From assembly GCF_012275375.1 (NCBI RefSeq), contig NZ_JAAZQJ010000001.1:558001-622000 (forward strand): 64,000 bases of DNA. Reading direction: 5' to 3'. The position numbers and the translations under genes are program-made. Positions 33,834 to 41,237 of the stretch are shown piece by piece (the stretch's first letter is position 1; every line of letters starts with the position of its first letter). The stretch comes from Dyella sp. SG609. GTDB taxonomy: Bacteria; Pseudomonadota; Gammaproteobacteria; Xanthomonadales; Rhodanobacteraceae. Under the pieces are notes generated by a model. That model was not told the DNA's origin and made no database searches. It was given only the letters and a program-made list of their open reading frames with translations.

Positions 33834-35926
33834 GCCGTTTCGGCTCCGGCGGCGGTGCGGGTTTCGGCCAGCTGCTGGATCTCTTCGATAATCTGTTTCT
33901 GCGACAGCATGCTCAGGTCGACCACTTCGCGGGCCTGGGCCACGTAATAGGCGAGCTGTTCGTCGCTGCGCGCGAGCGAGGCGTCCAGCGCGCCGGCGAT
34001 CTGCTGCAGGCGTTCCGCCAGCGCCTCGTTGGACTGGCCGAACATCTGCACCGCGACGCCCAGCGCCTCGCCCAGGCTGGCCACCTCGGCGGCGCCGCCG
34101 GCCACGTGCGCGGCGGCCGTGCCGAGCTTGCCGGTCTGCGCTTCGACGTGATCCTGGAAGCGCGTGCCGACGCGGTCGAGCAGGTCGGCCGAGGTGGCGA
34201 TCAGGCCGTCGACGGCGGCACGCTGTTCGGTCGAGGCGTGGTTCACCGAGTCGAGCAGGGTTTCCACGGTGGCGAGCAGGCGGCTGCGTTCTTCCAGCAT
34301 CGCGGTGTCGCGCACCATGCTGTCGGAGAGCTTCTGGCGCAGTTCGGCGACCACTTCGGCGGCGGCCTTCGGCGCTTCGGAGGCGGCCTGCACCAGGCGC
34401 GCGATCTCGGCGATGGTTTCGCCGGCGTGCGCCTTGGCCTGTGCCGTGATGTCGCGCGAGGTCTGCGCGAGCGTGTCGCAGATGTCGCGCTGGCGGTCCG
34501 CGGCGTGCGCGGCGGTCTGTTCCCACTGGCCGTGCAGCGCGGTGGACATCGCGCCGAGGCTTTCGGTCCACGCGGCAAGGCGTTCCTGGTCCCGCGCGGT
34601 GAGTGCCGCCTGCAGGTCTTCGTGCGACTGGCGCACGACGCCGACCAGCGAGGCAGCGTGCTGTTCGAACGTGGCTGCCGCGGCGGCCAGCGCTTCCTGG
34701 TTGCGCGCAGCCAGCTCGCCGTTGGCGGCTTCCTGGCGCGACAGCGTCTGCTGCCAGGCTTCCGCGGCGTGGTTCGCGGCGGTATCGAGGCGGGCGGCGA
34801 CGTCGCCGATCAGCGCGGCGGAGCGCTGTTCGAATGTACCGTTGAACTGCTGCAGCGAATCGCGCAGATCGCCGGTAAGCGCCGCGCCGGCGCGGCGATG
34901 CTCGTCCAGCGCTTCCTTCCACAACCCGGCCACCTTGGCGGTGGTCGTCTCGAAGCCGGCGGACACGCCGTCGAGATGGCGCTGCACGCCTTGTTCGACC
35001 GCTGCGCGCAGCGCCACCGTCTCGCGCGACAGGCCGGCCATGGTGGCTTCCACCACCGGCTGGATCGATGCGCTCACCGCGCGTGCGCTCTCGGCCACGC
35101 CTTGTTGCAGCGACTGCTCGACGGAGTGGGCAAGGCGCGCATAGGTGGTTTCGGTCCTGGCGTGGAAAGCGTCCTGGCCAGCGAGCTGGCGCTCGTGCGC
35201 GGCCTGGTTCTGCTGTTCGATGCTCGCCATCAGCGCCTGCAGGCGGTCGACCAGGGTCGGCATCAGCTCGGTCTGGCGCTGCAGCAGGCGCAACGCCTCG
35301 TCGCGCTGGTGCGCCTGGGAGAACACGCGCAAGGTGGTGGCGGCGTGCGTATCCAGCTGCTGCGTCGCCTGCATGCGCTCGCGGCGGCACAGCGCGGACA
35401 GCAGGCCGAGCATGGCCGAGCTGGCCACGCCCGCGATCGAGGTGCCGAACGCGAAACCCAGGCCCTTGACCGGCGCGGCCAGCGAACCGCGCATGGCCTG
35501 GAGATCGTCGGCGCTTTCCAGCGCCAGGCCGGTGCCGCGCAGCGTCGCCATCATGCCGAGCAGGGTGCCGAGCATGCCCAGCAGCACCAGCAGGCCGACC
35601 AGGTAGGGCGTGAGCACCGGCACCGGCAGCGCCGCGCGCTCGCCCTCGACGCGCAGGCGCACGGTGTTGCGCAGGCTGGGATGCAGTTGGCCCAGCCAAT
35701 CGCCCAGGTTGGACGGTGCCATTTCAAGCTTGGCAACGGCATCGCCCAGCGTGTGCGTGGCCTGCCGGTAGCGGAACAGCTCCATGCCGCCGGCGAGATA
35801 GCAGGCGCCGATCAAGGCGGCGATCGCCGCGCCCAGCGGATTGGAGCCGACGTAGCCGGCGCCGATCCAGCCGACGGCCACGAGGCCGGCGGCGAAAACG
35901 AGGGGATAAACGAGACTTCTGAACAT
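33830..35926 (-). CDS. DUF802 protein, MotA/ExbB-like membrane core with long coiled-coil tail
   Basis: A 698-residue protein. Four transmembrane helices are predicted: about 5-24, 31-50, 104-126 and 153-179. The last two contain GLLVLLGMLGTLLGMMATLR and GLGFAFGTSIAGVASSAMLG, which resemble the pore helices of MotA, TolQ/ExbB and ZorA. The cytoplasmic part (about 185-698) is a very long alanine/glutamine/glutamate-rich helical coiled coil, recognised as DUF802 repeats. The arrangement short helical hairpin, two pore helices and long tail is like ZorA. It lies 10 bases after DUF3348 and is coupled to the OmpA-family gene. Confidence 0.88.
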   Translation of the reverse strand: MFRSLVYPLVFAAGLVAVGWIGAGYVGSNPLGAAIAALIGACYLAGGMELFRYRQATHTLGDAVAKLEMAPSNLGDWLGQLHPSLRNTVRLRVEGERAALPVPVLTPYLVGLLVLLGMLGTLLGMMATLRGTGLALESADDLQAMRGSLAAPVKGLGFAFGTSIAGVASSAMLGLLSALCRRERMQATQQLDTHAATTLRVFSQAHQRDEALRLLQRQTELMPTLVDRLQALMASIEQQNQAAHERQLAGQDAFHARTETTYARLAHSVEQSLQQGVAESARAVSASIQPVVEATMAGLSRETVALRAAVEQGVQRHLDGVSAGFETTTAKVAGLWKEALDEHRRAGAALTGDLRDSLQQFNGTFEQRSAALIGDVAARLDTAANHAAEAWQQTLSRQEAANGELAARNQEALAAAAATFEQHAASLVGVVRQSHEDLQAALTARDQERLAAWTESLGAMSTALHGQWEQTAAHAADRQRDICDTLAQTSRDITAQAKAHAGETIAEIARLVQAASEAPKAAAEVVAELRQKLSDSMVRDTAMLEERSRLLATVETLLDSVNHASTEQRAAVDGLIATSADLLDRVGTRFQDHVEAQTGKLGTAAAHVAGGAAEVASLGEALGVAVQMFGQSNEALAERLQQIAGALDASLARSDEQLAYYVAQAREVVDLSMLSQKQIIEEIQQLAETRTAAGAETA

Positions 35927-35936
35927 GGCGTTCCAG

Positions 35937-36641
35937 TTAGCTGGCGCGAAGGGCCGCGAGCAGGCCTTCGACCGGTTGAAAACGAACATCCAGTTCGGCG
36001 AGCAGCACGCTCTGCATGTCCTTGCGAAAGACGTCGAGCCACGCGGCCGACGTTTCCCCAGCCGGGAGCTCCGCTCCCGCGGCACCTTCCGCGGCGTTCT
36101 CCGCGGCCTGGCGCAGTTGTTCGAAATGCGCGCCCAGCAGCCTGGGCGCGGCCGCCAGCAGCGCGTGTTCGCGCGGACTCAGTGCCACTTCCATTGCCGC
36201 ATCCACGGATGCGAGCCGCGCCATCTCCGCATCTTTCGCGGCGAGCCGGTCGCGCAACCTGCCGCGCAACCGCCCGGTGGCGGCCTGCATCGCGCGCTGA
36301 TGGGTGAGATAGCGCTGGCGGACGATGGCGGCGTCGATGCCGATCTCGTCCTGCGCGGCGGCCGGCGACAGCGCCCGGTCGCCCACGACGGCCTGGGCCA
36401 GCGCGGCGCGCGTGCGTGCGCACTCCTCGGCATCCTCGTCGGTGAAGGGCGCGCCATCCGCCAGCACCGGCCGGCCGTCCAGCGCCGTGGACAGCGCAAT
36501 GGACTGCTTCCAGTCGAGCCATTGGCTCAACCGGTCCGGCAGGGGAGGCGGGGAGGCCGGGGCGTCGGCGTCCGTCAGGCTGGCTAGCAGGCGGATGAAC
36601 GTCGGGCCGCGGACGGGCGTCCGGTGGAGGGCTTGCACCAT
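35937..36641 (-). CDS. DUF3348-family protein
   Basis: A 234-residue soluble protein and first gene of the motor-like operon. Conserved blocks include PTFIRLLASLTDAD, PPLPDRLSQWLDWKQSIALS, YLTHQRAMQAATGRLRGRLR and the ending AELDVRFQPVEGLLAALR. It is helical with no membrane segment and no known enzyme motif. Its upstream gap to the rightward DUF3820 gene is 389 bases and must hold the operon promoter. It may be a cytoplasmic regulator or cap of the motor-like complex. Confidence 0.85.
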   Translation of the reverse strand: MVQALHRTPVRGPTFIRLLASLTDADAPASPPPLPDRLSQWLDWKQSIALSTALDGRPVLADGAPFTDEDAEECARTRAALAQAVVGDRALSPAAAQDEIGIDAAIVRQRYLTHQRAMQAATGRLRGRLRDRLAAKDAEMARLASVDAAMEVALSPREHALLAAAPRLLGAHFEQLRQAAENAAEGAAGAELPAGETSAAWLDVFRKDMQSVLLAELDVRFQPVEGLLAALRAS

Positions 36642-37030
36642 GCGGCTGGGTAAAAAAAGACGACGATTCTACACGTGGGGTGGGACGCGTCGATTAACAG
36701 CAGGGGGCGAAGTCGCCGAATGGCAATGCAAATTATTGATTGACATTGCGTTTACCCGCCGCAACCGCGCCACCTGGCTCGAGCATGGCAATCGTCCCCG
36801 GCCATCGCTTCACAGGCTTGGCCGGGCCATCCGGCGGGTCATCGCGGACACGGCGCGATGTGCCGCTCCGGGTAACGGTTTCCTGAAACGGCCATGCCCG
36901 GTCAGCAGAAGCGCCGCAGCAGGGAGCCGACCGCATGGGCGAAGCAGCTACACTCGGCCGCCGTTACATGGATGGAGCTGCCCGATGGAGGCCGCGAAGC
37001 AAACGCCGGCGTTGCACGGCGAGGCGCGCG
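36642..37030. other. divergent intergenic region between the DUF3348 operon and DUF3820
   Basis: No gene recognised. An AT-rich island (36725-36752) holds AATTATTGATTGACATTGCG, with a good -35 hexamer TTGACA at 36740-36745 for rightward reading but no clear -10 at 17 bases. AAAAAAAGACG near 36655 lies just upstream of the DUF3348 start. Promoters for both directions are expected here. Confidence 0.35.
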
Positions 37031-37246
37031 ATGAAACCTGAAGACCTGCAGCGCCTGGTCACCGTCACCATGCCCTATGGCCGCTACCAGGGCCGCCTGA
37101 TCGCCGACCTGCCGGGCGCCTACCTGGCCTGGTATGCGCGCAAGGGTTTCCCGCCCGGCGATCTCGGCAACCTGCTCGCGCTTGCGCTGGAAATCGATCA
37201 CAACGGCCTGAAGCGGCTGCTCGATCCTTTGCGGAAGCGCTCATAA
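37031..37246 (+). CDS. DUF3820-family protein
   Basis: A 71-residue protein with the full family signature: LVTVTMPYGRYQGRLIADLP, YLAWYARKGFPPGDLGNLLA and EIDHNGLKRLL. The start MKPEDLQR at 37031 is the family N-terminus; longer upstream frames are unconserved. Members are small basic proteins related to a domain found in some exonucleases; function unknown. Its stop is directly followed by the ATG of the next gene. Confidence 0.88.
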   Translation: MKPEDLQRLVTVTMPYGRYQGRLIADLPGAYLAWYARKGFPPGDLGNLLALALEIDHNGLKRLLDPLRKRS

Positions 37247-37681
37247 ATGGATGCCGCGATGAAGCGGTGGCGTGTCGTTCTTGGCGTGGCCCTGGCGCCT
37301 GCGGTGCTGCCGCTGGCTTATGCGCTGGCGTCGCTGCTGCTTTCGGGGTACGTGTTCGATGCGCCGGGGCATCTGGATAAGTTCTTCCTCGAAGTAGCTG
37401 CTATTGCGATCGTCTGCTACGGGGCCAGCTATCTGCTCGGCGCGCCTGTGGTGATTGGCCTGGTGCTGGCGCGCCGCTTGAGCGTCCTGCCTTGTGTTTC
37501 GCTGAGCGCCCTGGTCGGGGCGGTGGCGGCGGTGCTGGTCTACCTGCACTACCGGGAGGGCGGCGTGGAAAGCGGGCTCGCCGCCCTGCTGGGAGCCTGC
37601 GCCGCCGTGCTGGTGTCCACGGTCTTCTGCGCGCTTGCCGGCGTGCCCTGGCGACGCCGCACCATCGCCGCGGCGGCTTGA
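37247..37681 (+). CDS. hypothetical inner-membrane protein
   Basis: A 144-residue protein with about four hydrophobic helices (LGVALAPAVLPLAYALASLL; AAIAIVCYGASYLLGAPVVI; LSALVGAVAAVLVYL; ALLGACAAVLVSTVFCALAG). No family was recognised. It follows the DUF3820 stop with no gap, so they are probably one unit. An ATG at 37259 is an alternative start. Confidence 0.65.
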   Translation: MDAAMKRWRVVLGVALAPAVLPLAYALASLLLSGYVFDAPGHLDKFFLEVAAIAIVCYGASYLLGAPVVIGLVLARRLSVLPCVSLSALVGAVAAVLVYLHYREGGVESGLAALLGACAAVLVSTVFCALAGVPWRRRTIAAAA

Positions 37682-37711
37682 TGCTGCCGCGCGTCGCGGA
37701 TCGATATTCGC

Positions 37712-37739
37712 AATTAATTACTCGGATGTAATTAATTAC
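37712..37739. promoter_or_regulatory. direct repeat AATTAATTAC, 18-base period
   Basis: AATTAATTAC at 37712-37721 recurs at 37730-37739 with CTCGGATG-type spacer bases. Each copy contains the palindrome TAATTA. Sites like this may bind a silencer or a dimeric activator. It lies about 435 bases before the peptidase start and directly after the small membrane-protein gene. Confidence 0.4.
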
Positions 37740-37935
37740 GCCGTCCGCATTTATATTTTACGAATAAAGCCATAAGCTTTTGATGCGCCGGTAAATGCAC
37801 TCGCATTGCATCGATATAATGCGTTTTCTCGCCTAAGTCATTTCACCGGGCCTTGATTTATCTCCGATGGATTCGTGATTTGAATCACGGGATTTTCTGT
37901 TGACGCCCCAAGACGTCGCGCCCTAGGTTTATTGA

Positions 37936-37960
37936 ATTCATCAGTCGGGAGCTGATGAAT
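37936..37960 (+). other. leader hairpin, 9-bp stem
   Basis: ATTCATCAG (37936-37944) pairs perfectly with CTGATGAAT (37952-37960) around the loop TCGGGAG. No U-tract follows, so it is not a terminator by itself. It would form in a transcript starting in the AT-rich part upstream. Confidence 0.45.
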
Positions 37961-38090
37961 GATCCTGTGACTCGCGCGGCAATTACTTGCGCACTTCCAG
38001 AGGGCGGAAGGGCGTATTTCGTGCAGAAGATGGGGCAGGGGCTGCAACGCGCCTCGGATCGCTCGGCAATTCCGGAAAACACAAAAGCTG

Positions 38091-38110
38091 CCGTGCCCAA
38101 GCACGGTTTT
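38091..38110 (+). terminator. terminator-like hairpin in the S53 peptidase leader
   Basis: CCGTGC-CCAA-GCACGG is a perfect 6-bp stem with a 4-base loop followed by TTTT, 64 bases before the ATG. If the transcript starts in the AT-rich region upstream, it would act as an attenuator; if the promoter is downstream, it could end stray transcripts. Confidence 0.4.
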
Positions 38111-38174
38111 CATTGATGAGGGTTCACGCAACCCCACGGGGTTCGTTTGTCCTCAAAATCCTTCGGAGTATTCC

Positions 38175-40652
38175 ATGCCAAGTCATTTCCGCCATAAAGC
38201 CATGCAGAACGGTGATTCCTTGAAACGCCAAGGGCTGGCCAGCCGGATCCGGTGCGTGCTGGGTCTGTCCGTGCTGGTTGCGGCATCGGGTCTATGCGTG
38301 ATGCCACCCGCCAGCGCGGCCGATGCCGGCGTCGTCGCCGTTGGCTCCGTGGCAACCCATCATGTGCCGCTGGCCGTACGCAACGGCGCGGCGCCGCTGA
38401 TCAGCAACCTGGATACGAGCAAGCACCTCAAGCTCGCCCTCAGCCTGCAGCCGCGCAACCAGGCCGAACTCGACCAGCTGCTGCGCGACCTGCAGGATCC
38501 GCACAGCCCGCAATACCACCAGTACCTCAGCGTCGAGCAGTTCACCGCGCGCTTCGCGCCGACGCAGGATGACTACGACACGGTCGTCGCCTGGGCGCAG
38601 GCCAATGGCATGACGGTCACCGGCACCACGGCGAACCGCCGCCTGGTCGACGTCGAAGGCCCGGTCGAAACGATCAACCGCGCCTTCCAGGTAAAGATGG
38701 GCAACTACGCGCATCCGACCGAGAGCCGCACCTTCTTCGCCGCCGACCGCGAACCCGTGCCGGCCGGCCTGAGCGTGCCGCTGCTGCACGTGTCGGGACT
38801 GGACAACTTCCGCCTGCCGCACACCAACTATCACAAGAAGGCGGATGCGGCGCCGGTGCAGCACGGCGGCTCCGGCCCCGGCGGCGAATTCCTGCCCAGC
38901 GACATGCGCACGGCCTATTACGGCAGCGGCTCGCTGACCGGTTCCGGGCAGACGGTGGGCATCTTCTCGTTCGACGGCTACGTCACCAGCGACATCTCGC
39001 TGTACTACACCAAGACGGGCATGTCCTCGAGCGTGCCGGTCAGCAACGTGCTGGTCAGCGGCTTCGACGGCAAGTGCGGACACGTCGGCGGCAGTTGCGA
39101 CGACGGCGAGCAGATCCTCGACATCGTCAATGTGATCGGCATGGCGCCGGGCCTGACCAAGGTGCTGTTCTATGAAGGCGACAGCGCCACCGACATCCTC
39201 AACAAGATGGTCTCGGACAACCAGGCCAAGGTGCTGAGCTGCTCCTGGGGCGGCGGCGATTTCAACAATGCCACCGACGATCCGATCTACCAGGAAATGG
39301 CGGCGCAGGGCCAGACCTTCGTCAACGCCACCGGCGACAGCGGTTCGTACAACGCCTCGTCGAGCGCCTACGATCCGCCCTCGGCCGACTCCAACGTGCT
39401 GGAAGTGGGCGGTACCGACCTGACCACCAGCAGCAGCGGCGCCTGGTCGGCGGAAACGGCGTGGTCCGATGGCGGTGGCGGCTATACCAGCGCCTCCGGC
39501 GAAAGCACGCCCAGCTACCAGAAGCTGGCCGGCGTGATCACTTCGGCGAACAAGGGTTCGACCACCTATCGCAACGATCCGGACGTGGCGGCCGAAGCGA
39601 ATTTCGACAACCCGACGGTGAGCAACGGCACCTTCGAAACCGGCTATGGCGGCACCAGCTTCGCCGCGCCGCGCTGGGCGGGCTTCCTGGCCCTGGTGAA
39701 CCAGCAGGCGGTGGCGAATGGCCACTCGACGGTGGGCTTCGTCAACCCGGCCATCTACAACGTCGGCATCGGCACCAGCTACACCAGCAACTTCCACGAC
39801 GTGACCAGCGGCAGCAACGGCTTCAGCGCCGTGGCCGGCTATGACCTGGCCACCGGCTGGGGCAGCCCGCAGGCCGCGCTGGTCGCTTCGCTGGCCGGTT
39901 CCGGCGGCGGTGGCGGCAGCACGCCGGTGGCGAACTTCGGCGACACCATCAGCGGCCTGACGGTGAACTTCACCGACAGCTCGACCGATACGGGCGGCAC
40001 CATCAGCACGTATGCGTGGGATTTCGGCGACGGCGGCACCTCCACCAGCAAGAACCCGAGCCATACCTACGCCGCGGGCGGCACCTACAACGTCAAGCTG
40101 ACCGTGACCGACAACCTCGGCGCCAGCAACAGCAAGACCCAGGCGGTAACGGTGAGCGGCGGCGGCGGTGGTTCCTCGCAGCTGCTGGGCAACACCGGCT
40201 TCGAGAGCGGTGCGGCCTCGCCGTGGTCGATGAGCTCCGGCGTGCTGTGCAGCAACAGCAGCTGCTCCGGCCAGACCGCGCATGCCGGCACCTGGTTTGC
40301 GTGGATGAACGGCTATGGCTCCAGCCACACCGACACGGTGTCGCAGTCCGTGGCCATCCCCAGCGGCAAGACCACCGCCACCTTGCAGTACTACCTGCAT
40401 ATCGACACGGCGGAGACCACCACCAGCACCGCCTACGACACGCTGAAGGTGCAGGTGCTCAACAGCTCCGGCACCGTGCTGGCCACCCTGGCGACGTACT
40501 CCAACCTCAATGCCGCCAGCGGCTATACGGTGCACACGGCGAACCTTGCCCCGTACATCGGGCAGACGGTGACGATCAAGTTCACCGGCACCGAGGATTC
40601 CTCGTTGCAGACTTCGTTCGTGCTGGACGATGTGACCTTGAACGTGCAGTGA
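38175..40652 (+). CDS. secreted S53 sedolisin-type peptidase with PKD domain
   Basis: An 825-residue preproprotein. The signal peptide lies at about 22-48 (ending ASAAD). The pro-kumamolisin activation domain (about 60-225) contains [20 protein letters not shown] and the QYHQYLS block. The catalytic domain has Glu312 and Asp316 in DDGEQILD, Asp388 in NATGDSGS and Ser495 in [11 protein letters not shown] glycine linker precedes a PKD domain (about 583-661, WDFGDGGTS and [15 protein letters not shown]), then a C-terminal jelly-roll-like domain (669-825). Such enzymes are acid-active endopeptidases. GGAG precedes the ATG and an intrinsic terminator follows. Confidence 0.93.
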   Translation: MPSHFRHKAMQNGDSLKRQGLASRIRCVLGLSVLVAASGLCVMPPASAADAGVVAVGSVATHHVPLAVRNGAAPLISNLDTSKHLKLALSLQPRNQAELDQLLRDLQDPHSPQYHQYLSVEQFTARFAPTQDDYDTVVAWAQANGMTVTGTTANRRLVDVEGPVETINRAFQVKMGNYAHPTESRTFFAADREPVPAGLSVPLLHVSGLDNFRLPHTNYHKKADAAPVQHGGSGPGGEFLPSDMRTAYYGSGSLTGSGQTVGIFSFDGYVTSDISLYYTKTGMSSSVPVSNVLVSGFDGKCGHVGGSCDDGEQILDIVNVIGMAPGLTKVLFYEGDSATDILNKMVSDNQAKVLSCSWGGGDFNNATDDPIYQEMAAQGQTFVNATGDSGSYNASSSAYDPPSADSNVLEVGGTDLTTSSSGAWSAETAWSDGGGGYTSASGESTPSYQKLAGVITSANKGSTTYRNDPDVAAEANFDNPTVSNGTFETGYGGTSFAAPRWAGFLALVNQQAVANGHSTVGFVNPAIYNVGIGTSYTSNFHDVTSGSNGFSAVAGYDLATGWGSPQAALVASLAGSGGGGGSTPVANFGDTISGLTVNFTDSSTDTGGTISTYAWDFGDGGTSTSKNPSHTYAAGGTYNVKLTVTDNLGASNSKTQAVTVSGGGGGSSQLLGNTGFESGAASPWSMSSGVLCSNSSCSGQTAHAGTWFAWMNGYGSSHTDTVSQSVAIPSGKTTATLQYYLHIDTAETTTSTAYDTLKVQVLNSSGTVLATLATYSNLNAASGYTVHTANLAPYIGQTVTIKFTGTEDSSLQTSFVLDDVTLNVQ

Positions 40653-40701
40653 GTTCGCGCTGCCGATCGCTGCGTGCAATTCGCGGCGGTTGTTGAAGAG
40701 A

Positions 40702-40731
40702 GAACCCGGCCGCACGGCCGGGTTCTTTTTT
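40702..40731 (+). terminator. intrinsic terminator of the S53 peptidase gene
   Basis: GAACCCGGCCG and CGGCCGGGTTC form a perfect 11-bp stem with loop CA, followed by TTTTTT. It lies 49 bases after the stop codon. Confidence 0.92.
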
Positions 40732-40773
40732 GTCAGCCCAAAGGACGGTTGGCAGGGGCGTGACTCTACAGGC

Positions 40774-40805
40774 TTGACTCTAGACCTTGATCAATGGTCT
40801 AGACT
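40774..40805 (+). promoter_or_regulatory. MerR-type promoter with 20-bp spacer and perfect dyad
   Basis: The -35 TTGACT (40774-40779) and -10 TAGACT (40800-40805) are 20 bases apart, the over-long spacing of MerR-family promoters. Between them, TCTAGACC-TTGATCAAT-GGTCTAGA is a perfect 8-bp dyad. The start codon of the regulator follows only 6 bases after the -10, so the transcript probably begins at the ATG itself. Confidence 0.88.
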
Positions 40806-40811
40806 TTCCCC

Positions 40812-41237
40812 ATGGACACCCAAACCCCCACCCTCACCATCGGTGCCGTCGCCAAGCGCGTCGGCGTGAATATCGACACCATCCGCTTCTACGAGCGCGA
40901 AGGGCTGCTGCCGGAGCCGGTGCGCCGGGCCTCCGGCTACCGCAGCTACGACGAAGGCGCGGTGCGGCAGTTGCGCTTTATCCGGCGCGCCAAGGACCTG
41001 GGCTTCACGCTGGAGGAGATCCGCGACCTGCTGGCGCTGTCGGCGGACCGGCATCGCGGCGTGAAGGCGGTGAAGAAGCGGGCGGAGGCGCGGCTGGCCG
41101 CGATCGATGCGCGCATCGCCGAACTGACGCGGGTGCGCGACGGGCTGGAGGAATTGATCGAGGCCTGCCCGGGGCACGGCTCGCCGGACCAGTGCCCGAT
41201 CCTGCGCGCGCTGTCGGACGATGAGGACGAGGCATGA
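40812..41237 (+). CDS. MerR-family copper-responsive regulator (CueR-like)
   Basis: A 141-residue regulator. The winged HTH starts [20 protein letters not shown], with the typical GYRSYDE and [16 protein letters not shown]. Ser77 in LLALSADRH is the residue seen in sensors of monovalent ions (Cu, Ag, Au), where divalent-ion sensors have Cys. The metal loop has Cys119 and Cys128 with 8 residues between ([10 protein letters not shown]), one more than in CueR. It autoregulates through the promoter directly upstream, appears to be leaderless, and overlaps the copper ATPase start (ATGA). Confidence 0.9.
   Translation: MDTQTPTLTIGAVAKRVGVNIDTIRFYEREGLLPEPVRRASGYRSYDEGAVRQLRFIRRAKDLGFTLEEIRDLLALSADRHRGVKAVKKRAEARLAAIDARIAELTRVRDGLEELIEACPGHGSPDQCPILRALSDDEDEA

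Larger units (their letters stand above)
37682..38174. other. AT-rich leader region upstream of the S53 peptidase
   Basis: Nearly 500 bases with no gene recognised. The first 180 are clearly AT-rich against the GC-rich surroundings and contain AATTAATTAC repeats, GCATTTATATTTTACGAATA and CATCGATATAATGCG, a possible -10 (TATAAT, 37813 onward). Further on are a 9-bp hairpin (37936-37960) and a terminator-like hairpin (38091-38110). GGAG (38166-38169) is the ribosome site. The pattern suggests a long regulated 5' leader. Confidence 0.45.

Noticed and set aside
32618-36641. Calling the motor-like operon a Zorya defence system
   Set aside because: The A/B-like pair is similar in design, but ZorC, ZorD or ZorE-type genes are absent and the two soluble partners are other families.
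37860-38174. A riboswitch (for example cyclic di-GMP type) in the S53 peptidase leader
   Set aside because: Hairpins are present, but the conserved loops and receptor motifs of known classes were not found.
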